From Anaerolinea thermophila (GTDB taxonomy: Bacteria > Chloroflexota > Anaerolineae > Anaerolineales > Villigracilaceae): a stretch of 15,112 bases of DNA. Location: the NCBI GenBank assembly GCA_020722305.1, contig DYLB01000033.1:1-15112 (forward strand), read 5' to 3'. Of this stretch, positions 6,904-14,939 are shown piece after piece (the stretch's first letter is position 1; every line of letters starts with the position of its first letter). Both the position numbers and the translations under genes were made by a program. The notes under the pieces are model-generated. The model ran no database searches. It was not told where the DNA came from and worked only from the letters and a program-made list of their open reading frames with translations.

Positions 6904-8256
6904 ATGAAATCGTTACTCAATAACCTTCGGGAATTAAGACGCTACCCCTCCTCGATTGCTGCACTGGTTATCATCACCGGTCTGTTTGTAGTGGCGGCGT
7001 ATGCGATCATCAAATATCCTTACAGCGAGGCCGTGCGCCTCTGGCGCGGCGGTGAAGAAGTCTGGTACCAGAATCCCCGCAATGCGCCCCCACTGTGGAC
7101 CAACTGGTTCTCTGAAATCAAAAAGCCTGTTTCCTTCGCCCTGAGCAGCGAAAGTGAAAACGATGCCCAGAAAACAACCTTTGTCAATGACAGAGGCAAC
7201 ACAGAATCCCAAATCGTCTATACTTTCGACTACAACTACGACGAGTTCCCGCAGGAAATTATTTTCTACTTCACCGGGAACTTCGTAGACAAGCAGCCCT
7301 TCGCCTCCATCATGTGGACTACGCCGGACGGGCGCGAGATCCGTATCGCGGACATGGGGGTCGCGGCCAAGACGACCTACCGCTTCTCCCAGGATACGAA
7401 ACTCGAGCGACGGGTAGGCCGCATCCCCGTTATGCAGGGCCTGTTCCTCGACCCAGCAGTCGGTACGGAAAACCCGGTGGTGCTCAAAGGCACTTACAAG
7501 GTGGTTGTTGACATCCTGACTTTCGAACCCAACTCGTCTGCCACTGCCGAACTGGTCTTGCACGGCAGCCTGCATGGTTGGGCCGGGACCGATCACCAGC
7601 GCCGCGACCTCATGTTGCCGCTCCTGTGGGGCACGCCGATCGCCCTGGCCTTTGGGCTGGCCGCCTCCGTGATTACCGGCCTCCTGACCATGATCATCGC
7701 GGCCGTCGGCGTATGGTACGCCGGCTGGGTGGATGAACTCATCCAGCGCATCACCGAGATCAACCTGGTGCTGCCGTTCCTGTCCATCCTGATCATGGTC
7801 GGCACTTTCTATTCCCGCAGCATCTGGGTGATCCTTGGAGTAACGATCTTATTGAGTATTTTCACCGGTTCCATCAAAGGCTACCGGGCGATTTTCATGC
7901 AAGTCAAAGAATCGACTTATATCGAAGCCGCCCGGGCTTATGGGGCCAGCAACACCCGGATCATCTTCCTATACCTGATCCCGCGCATCGTTCCGCTTCT
8001 CATCCCTGGCCTGGTTTCAGCCATTCCAGCTTACGTATTCCTTGAAGCGTCCCTGGCTGTGTTGGGACTGGGCGATCCCGTATTACCGACCTGGGGTAAG
8101 GTCATCAACGACGCCCAAAACAACAATGCCCTGTACAATGGCTTCTATTACTGGATGGTGGAACCGGCTATCCCGTTGATGATCACCGGGCTTGGCTTCG
8201 CAATGCTGGGCTTTTCACTGGACCGCATCTTCAACCCGAGATTAAGAGGGCTATAG
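6904..8256 (+). CDS. ABC transporter permease, DppC/OppC type, with large extracytoplasmic insert
   Basis: This 450-residue protein is the partner channel subunit. TM1 is at about residues 19-37. Residues 38-227 are hydrophilic and rich in beta-strand-like stretches, about 190 residues where OppC/DppC proteins of roughly 300 residues have only a short loop. The permease core then begins with GTDHQRRD (228-235), the counterpart of the family's GTDxxGRD, followed by five hydrophobic segments. The EAA loop is ESTYIEAARAYGASNTRIIF (336-355), and the end is DRIFNPRLRGL (440-450), the usual DPRLR-type tail. It starts three bases after the upstream stop, with GGAGG at 6886-6890. The insert should face outward, toward the binding protein; what it binds is unknown. 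Confidence 0.92.
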   Translation: MKSLLNNLRELRRYPSSIAALVIITGLFVVAAYAIIKYPYSEAVRLWRGGEEVWYQNPRNAPPLWTNWFSEIKKPVSFALSSESENDAQKTTFVNDRGNTESQIVYTFDYNYDEFPQEIIFYFTGNFVDKQPFASIMWTTPDGREIRIADMGVAAKTTYRFSQDTKLERRVGRIPVMQGLFLDPAVGTENPVVLKGTYKVVVDILTFEPNSSATAELVLHGSLHGWAGTDHQRRDLMLPLLWGTPIALAFGLAASVITGLLTMIIAAVGVWYAGWVDELIQRITEINLVLPFLSILIMVGTFYSRSIWVILGVTILLSIFTGSIKGYRAIFMQVKESTYIEAARAYGASNTRIIFLYLIPRIVPLLIPGLVSAIPAYVFLEASLAVLGLGDPVLPTWGKVINDAQNNNALYNGFYYWMVEPAIPLMITGLGFAMLGFSLDRIFNPRLRGL

Positions 8257-8260
8257 CGAC

Positions 8261-9217
8261 ATGGCTAAAGACACTTTGCTACGCATTGAAAACTTGGTTC
8301 TTCATTTTCGCACCGAGAAAGGCCCCGTGCAGGCGGTGGACGGTGTGGACTTCGAATTGGCGCGCAACCGGGCGGTAGTGGTCCTGGGCGAGTCGGGTTG
8401 TGGGAAGACTTCCCTTGCCAAGGCCATCCTGCGTCTTCTGCCCCGCAATGTTGGCGAGTATTCCGGTTCCATTTACTTCGAAGGCAACGACGTGATGAAA
8501 CTGGGGGACGAGGAATTCCGCCAGAACGTCCGCTGGGTGACGATGTCGCTTGTGCCGCAGGCTGCCATGAACGCTCTCAACCCCGTCATCCGGGTGGGCG
8601 ACCAAGTGGCCGAACCAGCCCAGATCCACCTTGGCCTCAACAAAGAAGAGGCCCTGAAACTGGCCTTGAAGATGTTCCAGTACGTGGGTGTTCCCGAAGA
8701 CTTCCTGACGCGCTACCCCTTTGAACTGAGCGGCGGCATGCGTCAGCGGGTGGCAATTGCCATGGCCCTGGTGACGTCGCCCAATTTGATCATTCTGGAC
8801 GAACCCACGTCCGCCTTGGACGTTTTGACCCAGGCGAACATTTTCAACGTGCTCAAGCGGCTGAAAAACGAACTCGGCGTGAGCTTTATCCTCATCACGC
8901 ACGACATCGCCACCTCGAGCGAACTGGCCGACGATGTGGCTGTCATGTATGCGGGACAGATCGTTGAGGTGGGGGATGCAGCCCGGTTCTTCAAGGACCC
9001 CCTGCACCCGTATGCCAAAAAATTGATGGCGAGTGTGCCACGCTTGAAGCAGATCAAGGAACCCGAATTCATCACCGGGCAGCCGCCCAGCCTAATCAAC
9101 TTGCCGTCGGGCTGCCGCTTTGCAGATCGGTGCGCCTTCCGTTTCGAGAAGTGTGACCAGGATCCGCCAGTTATCAAGAAAGAAGGCCGCATCGTCCGGT
9201 GCTGGCTTTACGCTTAA
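8261..9217 (+). CDS. ABC transporter ATPase, DppD/OppD type
   Basis: This 318-residue cytoplasmic ATPase powers the importer with its partner at 9238. Visible motifs are Walker A GESGCGKT (43-50), Q-loop around Q100, signature LSGGM (156-160), Walker B LIILDEP (176-182), D-loop SALD (184-187) and switch His214. The C-terminal oligopeptide-transporter extension carries four cysteines (C285, C291, C298, C314). In studied Dpp/Opp ATPases such cysteines bind an iron-sulfur cluster; binding here is inferred from that pattern. The gene starts four bases after the permease stop with AGAGGG at 8245-8250, and its stop overlaps an upstream in-frame ATG of the next gene. This supports one co-translated operon. 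Confidence 0.95.
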   Translation: MAKDTLLRIENLVLHFRTEKGPVQAVDGVDFELARNRAVVVLGESGCGKTSLAKAILRLLPRNVGEYSGSIYFEGNDVMKLGDEEFRQNVRWVTMSLVPQAAMNALNPVIRVGDQVAEPAQIHLGLNKEEALKLALKMFQYVGVPEDFLTRYPFELSGGMRQRVAIAMALVTSPNLIILDEPTSALDVLTQANIFNVLKRLKNELGVSFILITHDIATSSELADDVAVMYAGQIVEVGDAARFFKDPLHPYAKKLMASVPRLKQIKEPEFITGQPPSLINLPSGCRFADRCAFRFEKCDQDPPVIKKEGRIVRCWLYA

Positions 9218-9237
9218 TGGATCGAGGAACATATCAC

Positions 9238-10305
9238 ATGACAGAATTAACTACCGACACGAACGTCGTTGATGTTTCAGCGGCGAGTAAAAAAGATGTG
9301 CTGCTCTCGATCCAAAAACTGCGCGTTTGGTTCGAGTTGCGCCGCTTCGGCTTTGGACATGCCGGCTATGTACGCGCCGTAGACGGGGTCACCTTCGATC
9401 TGGGACGCGGCGAAGCCGTTGCCGTCGTGGGCGAAAGCGGCTGTGGCAAGTCCAGCCTGATGAAAACCATCCTGGGGCTGTATCGTCCCACCGAAGGCGA
9501 CATCTATTTTGAAGACAAGAAGATGAGCGAGTTGGATACCAGGGACATGAAGTGGTACCACTCGCGCGTCGGCTATGTCCAGCAGGACCCCTACGGGGCC
9601 TTGGCCCCGTTTATGACGATCGAGCGCATCCTGGAGGAGCCATTGATTATCGGCGGTGTCCGCAATCGCGAAGAACGCGCCCAGCGCATCCGCAAGGCCA
9701 TGGAAGAGGTCAAACTCTTCCCGATTGAGGACTTCCTCCAGAAGTTTCCCCACATGCTGAGCGGCGGTCAGCAACAACGCGTCGTGATTGCCCGGGCCAT
9801 GATCATGGAGCCGCAATTCCTGGTTGCGGACGAACCCGTTTCGATGCTTGACGCATCCGTCCGTGTCGAAATCCTCAAGCTCCTGCGCAACCTTCAATCT
9901 GAACACCACCTGTCGGTCATCTACATCACCCACGACCTTTCGACCGTAAGCTACTTCTCCGAACGGATCTTCGTGATGTATGCCGGGCAATTGATCGAGA
10001 AGGCCAAAGTACAGCAATTGCTCCATAACCCGCTGCACCCCTATACCTGGTCCCTCCTGGCCGCCACCTCCGACCCGGATGCCGAAAATGCCACCCGCTA
10101 CCGTGACGTCCCTCCGGGCGAGCCGCCGAGCCTGGTCAAACCGCCTGCTGGCTGCCGCTTCCACCCGCGCTGCTCCAAAGCCATCCAGGGCCTTTGCGAG
10201 GTAAAGGAGCCGCCCGAATTCATACCAGAACCCGGCCACGAGGTCGCCTGCTGGCTGTACAATTCCAAAGAGGATCCCAATTATGTGGACGTGGACGCCC
10301 GTTAA
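9238..10305 (+). CDS. ABC transporter ATPase, DppF/OppF type
   Basis: This second ATPase of the importer has 355 residues from ATG 9238, chosen because GAGGAA (9224-9229) lies 8 nt upstream. An in-frame ATG at 9217, overlapping the previous stop, would add seven residues and lacks a ribosome site. Motifs are Walker A GESGCGKS (65-72), Q-loop YVQQDP (113-118), signature LSGGQQQR (174-181), Walker B FLVADEP (194-200), D-loop SMLD (202-205) and His232. The C-terminal extension has four cysteines (C306, C312, C320, C338), spaced as in the partner ATPase and likely to bind an iron-sulfur cluster by family analogy. The A-loop region RAVDGVTF (46-53) is normal for OppF. The 3' end overlaps the following small gene by 23 nt. 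Confidence 0.95.
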   Translation: MTELTTDTNVVDVSAASKKDVLLSIQKLRVWFELRRFGFGHAGYVRAVDGVTFDLGRGEAVAVVGESGCGKSSLMKTILGLYRPTEGDIYFEDKKMSELDTRDMKWYHSRVGYVQQDPYGALAPFMTIERILEEPLIIGGVRNREERAQRIRKAMEEVKLFPIEDFLQKFPHMLSGGQQQRVVIARAMIMEPQFLVADEPVSMLDASVRVEILKLLRNLQSEHHLSVIYITHDLSTVSYFSERIFVMYAGQLIEKAKVQQLLHNPLHPYTWSLLAATSDPDAENATRYRDVPPGEPPSLVKPPAGCRFHPRCSKAIQGLCEVKEPPEFIPEPGHEVACWLYNSKEDPNYVDVDAR

Positions 10306-10480
10306 GATCATCGTCACCGGGTTTTTCCTGGTGCTCTTGGGCGCAGTGTTGCCGTTCCTGATGGTCATGCAGATATTACCATCCACCTTCTTCCTGAACT
10401 TCCTGTCTTATGCTGTTTCGATCTCAGGCTTGTTCATGGGACTGATCGGGACAGCCATGTATGTCAAGTTGAAGAAGTAA
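10283..10480 (+). CDS. Small two-helix membrane protein of the transporter operon
   Basis: This 65-residue protein of unknown function has two hydrophobic segments (about residues 8-30 and 36-60) and a basic end, KLKK. The start ATG has AAAGAGGA (10267-10274) eight bases upstream, inside the end of the ATPase gene. The 23-nt overlap implies translational coupling and makes it the last gene of the transporter operon, before the hairpin at 10501-10522. No catalytic or metal-binding residues are visible. It could be an accessory or assembly subunit of the permease complex, but only position suggests this. It resembles small proteins I recall near similar transporters in Anaerolineae; I cannot name a family. 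Confidence 0.75.
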   Translation: MWTWTPVKIIVTGFFLVLLGAVLPFLMVMQILPSTFFLNFLSYAVSISGLFMGLIGTAMYVKLKK

Positions 10481-10500
10481 GCGTTGTCCGCTTTTGCCAG

Positions 10501-10526
10501 TGCCCGGCCAAGATGCCGGGCATTTT
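10501..10526 (+). terminator. Rho-independent-like terminator of the transporter operon
   Basis: TGCCCGGC (10501-10508) pairs perfectly with GCCGGGCA (10515-10522) around a 6-nt loop, followed by TTTT (10523-10526). It begins 20 nt after the small membrane protein's stop. The T-run is short but the stem is GC-rich. Confidence 0.75.
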
Positions 10527-10582
10527 GCTCGAATTAAAAGATATGTAAGCTCCACTGCCAAAAATATGCCGGAATTCTTTGC

Positions 10583-10588
10583 TATAAT
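10583..10588 (+). promoter_or_regulatory. Probable -10 element for the receiver-domain gene
   Basis: A perfect TATAAT lies 45 nt before the ATG at 10634 and downstream of the operon terminator. The -35 position (AAAAAT at 17-nt spacing) is poor. Transcription would start near 10595. Confidence 0.5.
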
Positions 10589-10633
10589 CCACCTATTCCT
10601 TTCCACAACCCATATTCTTTGCAGGCACTTATC

Positions 10634-11683
10634 ATGGCAAATCCTCGAATATTGATCGTTGACGACCAGCGCGATGTCATCCGCCTTTTACGCTCGGCGA
10701 TTGAATCATTGAACCACGATCTGGAGATTGTAGAGGCTCCCTCCGGCGAAGAGGCGATGCTCGAGATTTCACGCCGCCAGGTAGACTTGCTGGTGTCCGA
10801 CTACCGGCTGCCCGGCATCACCGGCGTGGAACTGATGCGCAAATTCCGCAACCGGCGGGCAGACTCGAAGGTCATTCTGATCACCGGCCTGACCGATGAA
10901 AGGGTCCGCAGGGAACTGGTGCAGGCCGGGGCTAACGCCATCTTCGAGAAGCCGGTGCCTATGGCCGATTTCCTCGACGCGGTCGAACGGCTGCTGGGAT
11001 TGGTGCGCACGATCTTCCCGGCCGAATCTGAGCTTGACCTCGAAGTCCAGCGCGAGAACCTGTCCAGCTTGCTGGGCAATTTGCGCCAGCGCGCCGAGGC
11101 CCTGGCCGTCTTCCTGCTTAGCGACCGCGGCCGCATCCTCGTCCGGGCCGGAGAACTGCCCGACAGCAGTATGGAAGTTTCCCTGCTTTCGGCCTTGATG
11201 GCAATCTACAGCGCCGGGCAGAAGGTGGCCCGCTTTGCCCACCAGGAATTGGCTTCGAGTTTCCACGTTTTCAAGGGCGGCGATTTCGACCTCGTATTCA
11301 TGCCGGTAGACCAGCATCACGCCCTCTTGATGGCCGGGTATGAAATCACCGAGTCCAGGCAGCTTGCTGTGTTGCTCGACACCCTCTTCTCGGTGCGCGG
11401 CGAGGTGGACAGGCTGCTCCAATCGCTGGGGCTGGCGGTCACCGACCGGAGCGAGGAACCAGCCTCCGAGGTCCCGCCTGAGCCGGTGGAAGAAGAAGAG
11501 ACCCTGCCCGCCGAAGACATCGAGGCCCTCTTCAAACAGTCCAAGAAAAAGATGAAACCAGAAGATGTGGACGCCTTCTGGAGCGACGCGATGAGCGGGG
11601 CCTCCTCCGTGCGCACCAATCCCGAAGTCATTTCTTACGAACAGGCCAAACAACTTGGCCTTGCCCCAGGTGAAGAACAATAA
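10634..11683 (+). CDS. Response regulator: receiver domain plus putative roadblock/LC7-like domain
   Basis: This 349-residue cytoplasmic protein is read from ATG 10634. Residues 1-122 are a complete CheY-like receiver: acidic pair D10/D11, phospho-acceptor D56 in LLVSDYRLPG, switch T84 and K106 in FEKP. After a helical linker, residues about 145-262 show the alternating strand/helix pattern of a roadblock/LC7 domain (LLSDRGRILVRAGELP near 161-176, then LVFMPV and HALLMAG). Such domains often partner with small Ras-like GTPases. The tail is acidic (about 272-300) and then mixed-charge. No helix-turn-helix is visible, so it probably does not bind DNA. No histidine kinase or GTPase gene lies in the window. 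The receiver call is certain; the second domain is tentative. Confidence 0.85.
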   Translation: MANPRILIVDDQRDVIRLLRSAIESLNHDLEIVEAPSGEEAMLEISRRQVDLLVSDYRLPGITGVELMRKFRNRRADSKVILITGLTDERVRRELVQAGANAIFEKPVPMADFLDAVERLLGLVRTIFPAESELDLEVQRENLSSLLGNLRQRAEALAVFLLSDRGRILVRAGELPDSSMEVSLLSALMAIYSAGQKVARFAHQELASSFHVFKGGDFDLVFMPVDQHHALLMAGYEITESRQLAVLLDTLFSVRGEVDRLLQSLGLAVTDRSEEPASEVPPEPVEEEETLPAEDIEALFKQSKKKMKPEDVDAFWSDAMSGASSVRTNPEVISYEQAKQLGLAPGEEQ

Positions 11684-11685
11684 TA

Positions 11686-11714
11686 TTGCTCAACTCTATG
11701 CGCTGTGATACAAT
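11686..11714 (+). promoter_or_regulatory. Promoter of tRNA-Gln
   Basis: TTGCTC (11686-11691) and TACAAT (11709-11714) are separated by 17 nt, giving a start near 11721, some 18 nt before the tRNA. The element begins 3 nt after the stop codon of the receiver-domain gene. Confidence 0.6.
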
Positions 11715-11738
11715 TCGCCCGCCCAAACGGGGCAACTC

Positions 11739-11809
11739 TGGGGCGTGGTGTAACGGCAACACACCGGCCTTTGGAGCCGTGGTTCTTGGTTCGAATCCAG
11801 GCGCCCCAG
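11739..11809 (+). tRNA. trnQ: tRNA-Gln (anticodon TTG)
   Basis: The acceptor arm TGGGGCG (11739-11745) pairs with CGCCCCA (11802-11808). The D arm is GTGT/ACAC. The anticodon loop CTTTGGA (11769-11775) gives anticodon TTG, reading CAA. The T arm has stem CTTGG/CCAGG around TTCGAAT. The discriminator is G11809, as usual for tRNA-Gln, and a 3' CCA is not encoded in full (next bases CAC). The outermost anticodon-stem pair (C11764, T11780) is mismatched; the other pairs are sound. Confidence 0.95.
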
Positions 11810-11824
11810 CACCTTTTGGAAATT

Positions 11825-11893
11825 AGAATGCAGAATGTAGAATGCAGGATGTGAAATGAAAAGCTGTATTCTGCATTCTGCATTCTGCATTTT
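11825..11893 (+). repeat. Heptamer-phased inverted repeat, possible tRNA terminator
   Basis: The left arm is built of 7-bp units AGAATGC, AGAATGT, AGAATGC, AGGATGT (11825-11852). The right arm has ATTCTGC three times (11868-11888) and ends ATTTTCC. Positions 11825-11847 pair with 11871-11893 with only two G-U wobbles. The arm ends in TTTT, so in the plus direction it could terminate the tRNA-Gln transcript. It stops just before the glmU ribosome site. Confidence 0.75.
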
Positions 11894-11908
11894 CCACAGG
11901 AGCTAATG

Positions 11909-13273
11909 ATGGCAAAAGTAACCTCAGTTCTTCTCGCTGCCGGGCAAGGCACCCGGATGAAATCCGATTTGCCCAAGGTGCTTCATCCCCTGTGCGGAAA
12001 GCCCATGCTCGCCCACGCCCTCGAAGCTGTGCGGCAGGCCAGTACCGAGCCGCCGGTGGTAATCGTCGGGCATGGGGCCGGGCAGGTGCAGGCTTTCGTG
12101 GGGGGGGCGGCCCGCTGCGTTTTGCAGGAGCCTCAACTCGGCACCGGCCACGCCGTGATGCAGGCCGAATCCCTGCTGCGGGGGGAGGCGGAGGTTGTGA
12201 TCGTCAGCTACGCCGACATGCCGCTCCTCGGCCCGGACGTTTTCCAACGCCTGGTCGAAACCCAGCGGCACAACCCCGGACCCGTCAGCCTGATGACCGT
12301 TATGGCCGACGACCCGCGCGGCTTCGGGCGGATCGTCCGCAAGGCCGACGGGACGGTGGAGGCCATCGTGGAGGAAGTCGTCGCCACGCCGGAGCAGGCT
12401 AAAATCCGGGAGTTGAACGTGGGGGCGTACTGCTTCTCCGCCGAATGGCTCTGGGACGCGCTCCACCGCATCCCCCAAAACCCCCGCAAAGGCGAATATT
12501 ACCTGACCGACACCATCGCCCTCGCCGTAGCCGACGGCCTGCCCGTCCAGGCTCTGGTCATCGAGAATTTCGTGGATGCGATCGGCATCAACACCCGCGT
12601 CCACCTGGCCGAGGCCGAAGCCGAGATGCGCCGCCGCATCAACCGGGCGCACATGCTCAACGGCGTGACGCTGATTGACCCGGCCTCGACTTACATCGAA
12701 GCCGGGGTGACGATCGGCCGCGACACGGTCATCTGGCCGAACACCTATTTACAGGGCGCAACCTCTGTCGGCGAAGGCTGCAAAATCGGCCCGAACACGA
12801 TCATCCGGGATTGTACGGTCGGGGACGGGTGCGAGGTCCTGGCTGCGGTGATGGAGGGCGCGGTGCTCGAAAACCACGTGGATGTGGGGCCGTTTGCCCG
12901 CCTGCGCAAGGGAGCGCATCTGGCTGACGGCGTCCACATGGGCAATTTCGGCGAAGTCAAGAATTCGTACCTGGCCCCCGGCGTCAAAATGGGACATTTC
13001 TCGTACATCGGCGACGCCGCCATCGGCGAGGAGACCAACATCGGCGCGGGGACGATCACCTGTAATTACGATGGCGTCCGCAAGCACAAGACCGTCATCG
13101 GCAGGGAGGTTTTCATCGGCAGTGATACCATGTTGGTCGCGCCGCTGACGATCGGCGACGGCGCCCACACTGGGGCCGGGGCAGTCGTGACCAGGGACAT
13201 CCCGCCCGATACCTTGGCGGTGGGGGTGCCGGCCCGGGCCATCAAGAAACTGGAGAAACGTGATAACGATTGA
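11909..13273 (+). CDS. glmU: Bifunctional GlmU: glucosamine-1-phosphate N-acetyltransferase / UDP-GlcNAc pyrophosphorylase
   Basis: GlmU makes UDP-N-acetylglucosamine in the cytoplasm, first acetylating glucosamine-1-phosphate with acetyl-CoA and then coupling it to UTP; the product feeds cell-envelope polysaccharides. The N-terminal nucleotidyltransferase shows LLAAGQGTRM (8-17), LPKVLHPL (21-28), QLGTGHA and YADMPLL. The C-terminal half is a left-handed beta-helix of hexapeptide repeats. It carries MGHFSYIGDA with His363, equivalent to the catalytic His363 of E. coli GlmU, then NIGAGTITCNYDG and GAGAVVTRDIPPDT. Length (455 residues or one less) is normal and both activities appear intact. 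ATG 11909 is preferred over the adjacent ATG 11906 because AGGAG (11898-11902) sits six bases upstream. The gene overlaps the next one by 14 nt, so it heads a small operon. Confidence 0.97.
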   Translation: MAKVTSVLLAAGQGTRMKSDLPKVLHPLCGKPMLAHALEAVRQASTEPPVVIVGHGAGQVQAFVGGAARCVLQEPQLGTGHAVMQAESLLRGEAEVVIVSYADMPLLGPDVFQRLVETQRHNPGPVSLMTVMADDPRGFGRIVRKADGTVEAIVEEVVATPEQAKIRELNVGAYCFSAEWLWDALHRIPQNPRKGEYYLTDTIALAVADGLPVQALVIENFVDAIGINTRVHLAEAEAEMRRRINRAHMLNGVTLIDPASTYIEAGVTIGRDTVIWPNTYLQGATSVGEGCKIGPNTIIRDCTVGDGCEVLAAVMEGAVLENHVDVGPFARLRKGAHLADGVHMGNFGEVKNSYLAPGVKMGHFSYIGDAAIGEETNIGAGTITCNYDGVRKHKTVIGREVFIGSDTMLVAPLTIGDGAHTGAGAVVTRDIPPDTLAVGVPARAIKKLEKRDND

Positions 13274-14546
13274 ATGGGGGCCGTTTGCCTCTGTTTTACT
13301 CATTGTTTTGGATTTGCTCATCGCCGCCACCCGCGTCAGTATGCTCAATGCCCGTCCGTTGCGCCTGCTCTCGCTGCAGGATGGGAACAAGACCAACGTA
13401 GATCGGGTGCTGCGCCTGCTTGAAAATCGGCGGCTGCGCGCCAGCCTGCGCTTGAGCCAGGTGCTGACGCGCTTTACGCTGGCTGGGGTGTTGTTCACGC
13501 TCATCCATGCCTGGTTCGAAAGCAGTCCCTACCTGATCTGGCTCCAGGTCGGCGGACTGGTCCTGCTGGGCATGGTCATGCTCGTGGCCGAATTCACGGT
13601 CGAAGGCAATATCATCAAAGACCCCGACCGCTGGGCCTTGAACCTGGGACTGTTTGGCCGCCTGCTGGTGATCGTCTTCACGCCGCTGGTGGTCCTGCCG
13701 CTGGCCTTGCTCCGCTCGCAGGACGTACCCCAATCCATGGCCCAGATGACGGAAGACGAACTGAAGACCTGGGTCGAAGCCGAAGAGGAACCCGGCGGCC
13801 TGGAGCGCGAAGAGCGCCAGATGATCTATTCCATTTTCCAATTTGGCGATACCCTGGCGCGCGAGATCATGGTCCCGCGCCTCGACATGCTCGCCCTGGA
13901 TGTGGATACCGATCTCGATACCGCCGCCAAATCCTTCCTCGATTCGGGCTACTCACGCGTCCCGGTCTACGACGGCAGCATAGACAACATCCTCGGCCTG
14001 CTCTACGCCAAGGACCTGCTCCGCATCATGAACAGCCAACCCGGCCAATCGCCGCAGCTTCGCGAACTGCTGCGCCCGGCCTATTTCGTGCCGGAGACCA
14101 AGAAGGCCGACGAGCTGCTGGCCGAGATGCAGGCCCAGCGCATCCACATGGCGATCGTGGTGGACGAGTACGGCGGCGTGGCCGGGCTGGTCACGCTCGA
14201 AGACATCGTCGAGGAGATCATTGGCGAGATCCAGGACGAGTACGATAAAGCCGAAGAATTGCTGTACCAGGCCGTGGGTCCCGATGAGTTCCTTTTCCTC
14301 GGGCGGATAGACCTCGACGACTTCAACCAACTTATGGGCACCCACCTCCCCAAAGACGAGGCCGACACCCTGGCCGGTTACCTGTACGACCGGCTCGGCC
14401 GCGTCCCCCAGGGCGGCGAAAAGATCGAGGTCGAGGGCCTGGAACTGATCGTCGAACAGGTCAGCGGGCGGCGCATCCGCCGGGTGCGCGTCTGCCGTAT
14501 CCCGCAGAACGTGGAGGACTTTGGTGATGGGCAGCCTCTCAATTGA
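13260..14546 (+). CDS. CorB/CorC-type membrane protein (DUF21-like, CBS pair, CorC_HlyC domains)
   Basis: This 428-residue protein belongs to the hemolysin-C/CorB/CNNM family, whose studied members take part in magnesium and cobalt transport or efflux. The N-terminal 155 residues have about three to four hydrophobic segments (8-24, 70-84, 92-112, 133-151), a somewhat divergent DUF21-like region. Next come REIMVPRLDM (201-210) opening the CBS pair, SRVPVYDG (232-239) and VVDEYGGVAGLVTLEDIVEE (300-319). A C-terminal CorC_HlyC domain covers about 335-412. The GTG start at 13260 has GGAG at 13252-13255 and overlaps glmU by 14 nt. The 3' end overlaps the deaminase gene by 20 nt, indicating coupled translation. 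The transported ion cannot be told from sequence. Confidence 0.9.
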   Translation: MITIEWGPFASVLLIVLDLLIAATRVSMLNARPLRLLSLQDGNKTNVDRVLRLLENRRLRASLRLSQVLTRFTLAGVLFTLIHAWFESSPYLIWLQVGGLVLLGMVMLVAEFTVEGNIIKDPDRWALNLGLFGRLLVIVFTPLVVLPLALLRSQDVPQSMAQMTEDELKTWVEAEEEPGGLEREERQMIYSIFQFGDTLAREIMVPRLDMLALDVDTDLDTAAKSFLDSGYSRVPVYDGSIDNILGLLYAKDLLRIMNSQPGQSPQLRELLRPAYFVPETKKADELLAEMQAQRIHMAIVVDEYGGVAGLVTLEDIVEEIIGEIQDEYDKAEELLYQAVGPDEFLFLGRIDLDDFNQLMGTHLPKDEADTLAGYLYDRLGRVPQGGEKIEVEGLELIVEQVSGRRIRRVRVCRIPQNVEDFGDGQPLN

Positions 14547-14937
14547 AGAAAGACAATCCCTGATCGCCCTGGCCAACGAGGCCCGGCGGCAGGCCTACGC
14601 CCCCTATTCGAACTATCACGTCGGCGCGGCCCTGCGCACGAAATCGGGCCGGATCTTTACCGGCGTGAACGTGGAAAACGCGGCCTACCCAGACAGCATC
14701 TGCGCCGAGCGCGTGGCCGTTTTCAAGGCGGTTTCCGAAGGCGAACGGGACTTCGACGTGATCGCCGTTGTGACGGATAACGGCGGCACCCCGTGCGGAT
14801 CCTGCCGCCAGGTGCTGGCCGAGTTCGGGCTGGAGACTGTGGTGCTGATCGCCGACCGGAACGGCAACCTGGTCCAGGAGACCTCCGTCGGCGACCTCTT
14901 GCCCGGCGCGTTCCAGCCGCACCATTTAGGAAAATGA
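14527..14937 (+). CDS. cdd: Cytidine deaminase
   Basis: This 136-residue zinc enzyme of pyrimidine salvage converts cytidine and deoxycytidine to uridine and deoxyuridine. Substrate-site residues lie in APYSNYHVGAAL (25-36) and NVENAAYPDSICAER (48-62). The zinc ligands are C59 (of C59-A-E61, with E61 the catalytic proton shuttle), C90 and C93 in TPCGSCRQVLAEF (88-100). This three-cysteine set and the length fit the homotetrameric short Cdd class. ATG 14527 is used; GTG 14524 sits 6 nt after GGAGG (14513-14517) and is an equally reasonable start adding one residue. The start lies inside the 3' end of the CorC-like gene, so it belongs to the glmU cluster. Confidence 0.95.
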   Translation: MGSLSIEERQSLIALANEARRQAYAPYSNYHVGAALRTKSGRIFTGVNVENAAYPDSICAERVAVFKAVSEGERDFDVIAVVTDNGGTPCGSCRQVLAEFGLETVVLIADRNGNLVQETSVGDLLPGAFQPHHLGK

Positions 14938-14939
14938 CC

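Noticed and set aside
11635..11976. Minus-strand open frames across the tRNA and heptamer repeat
   Set aside because: They are antisense to tRNA-Gln and to the repeat. Such frames are a common annotation artefact and have no ribosome site.
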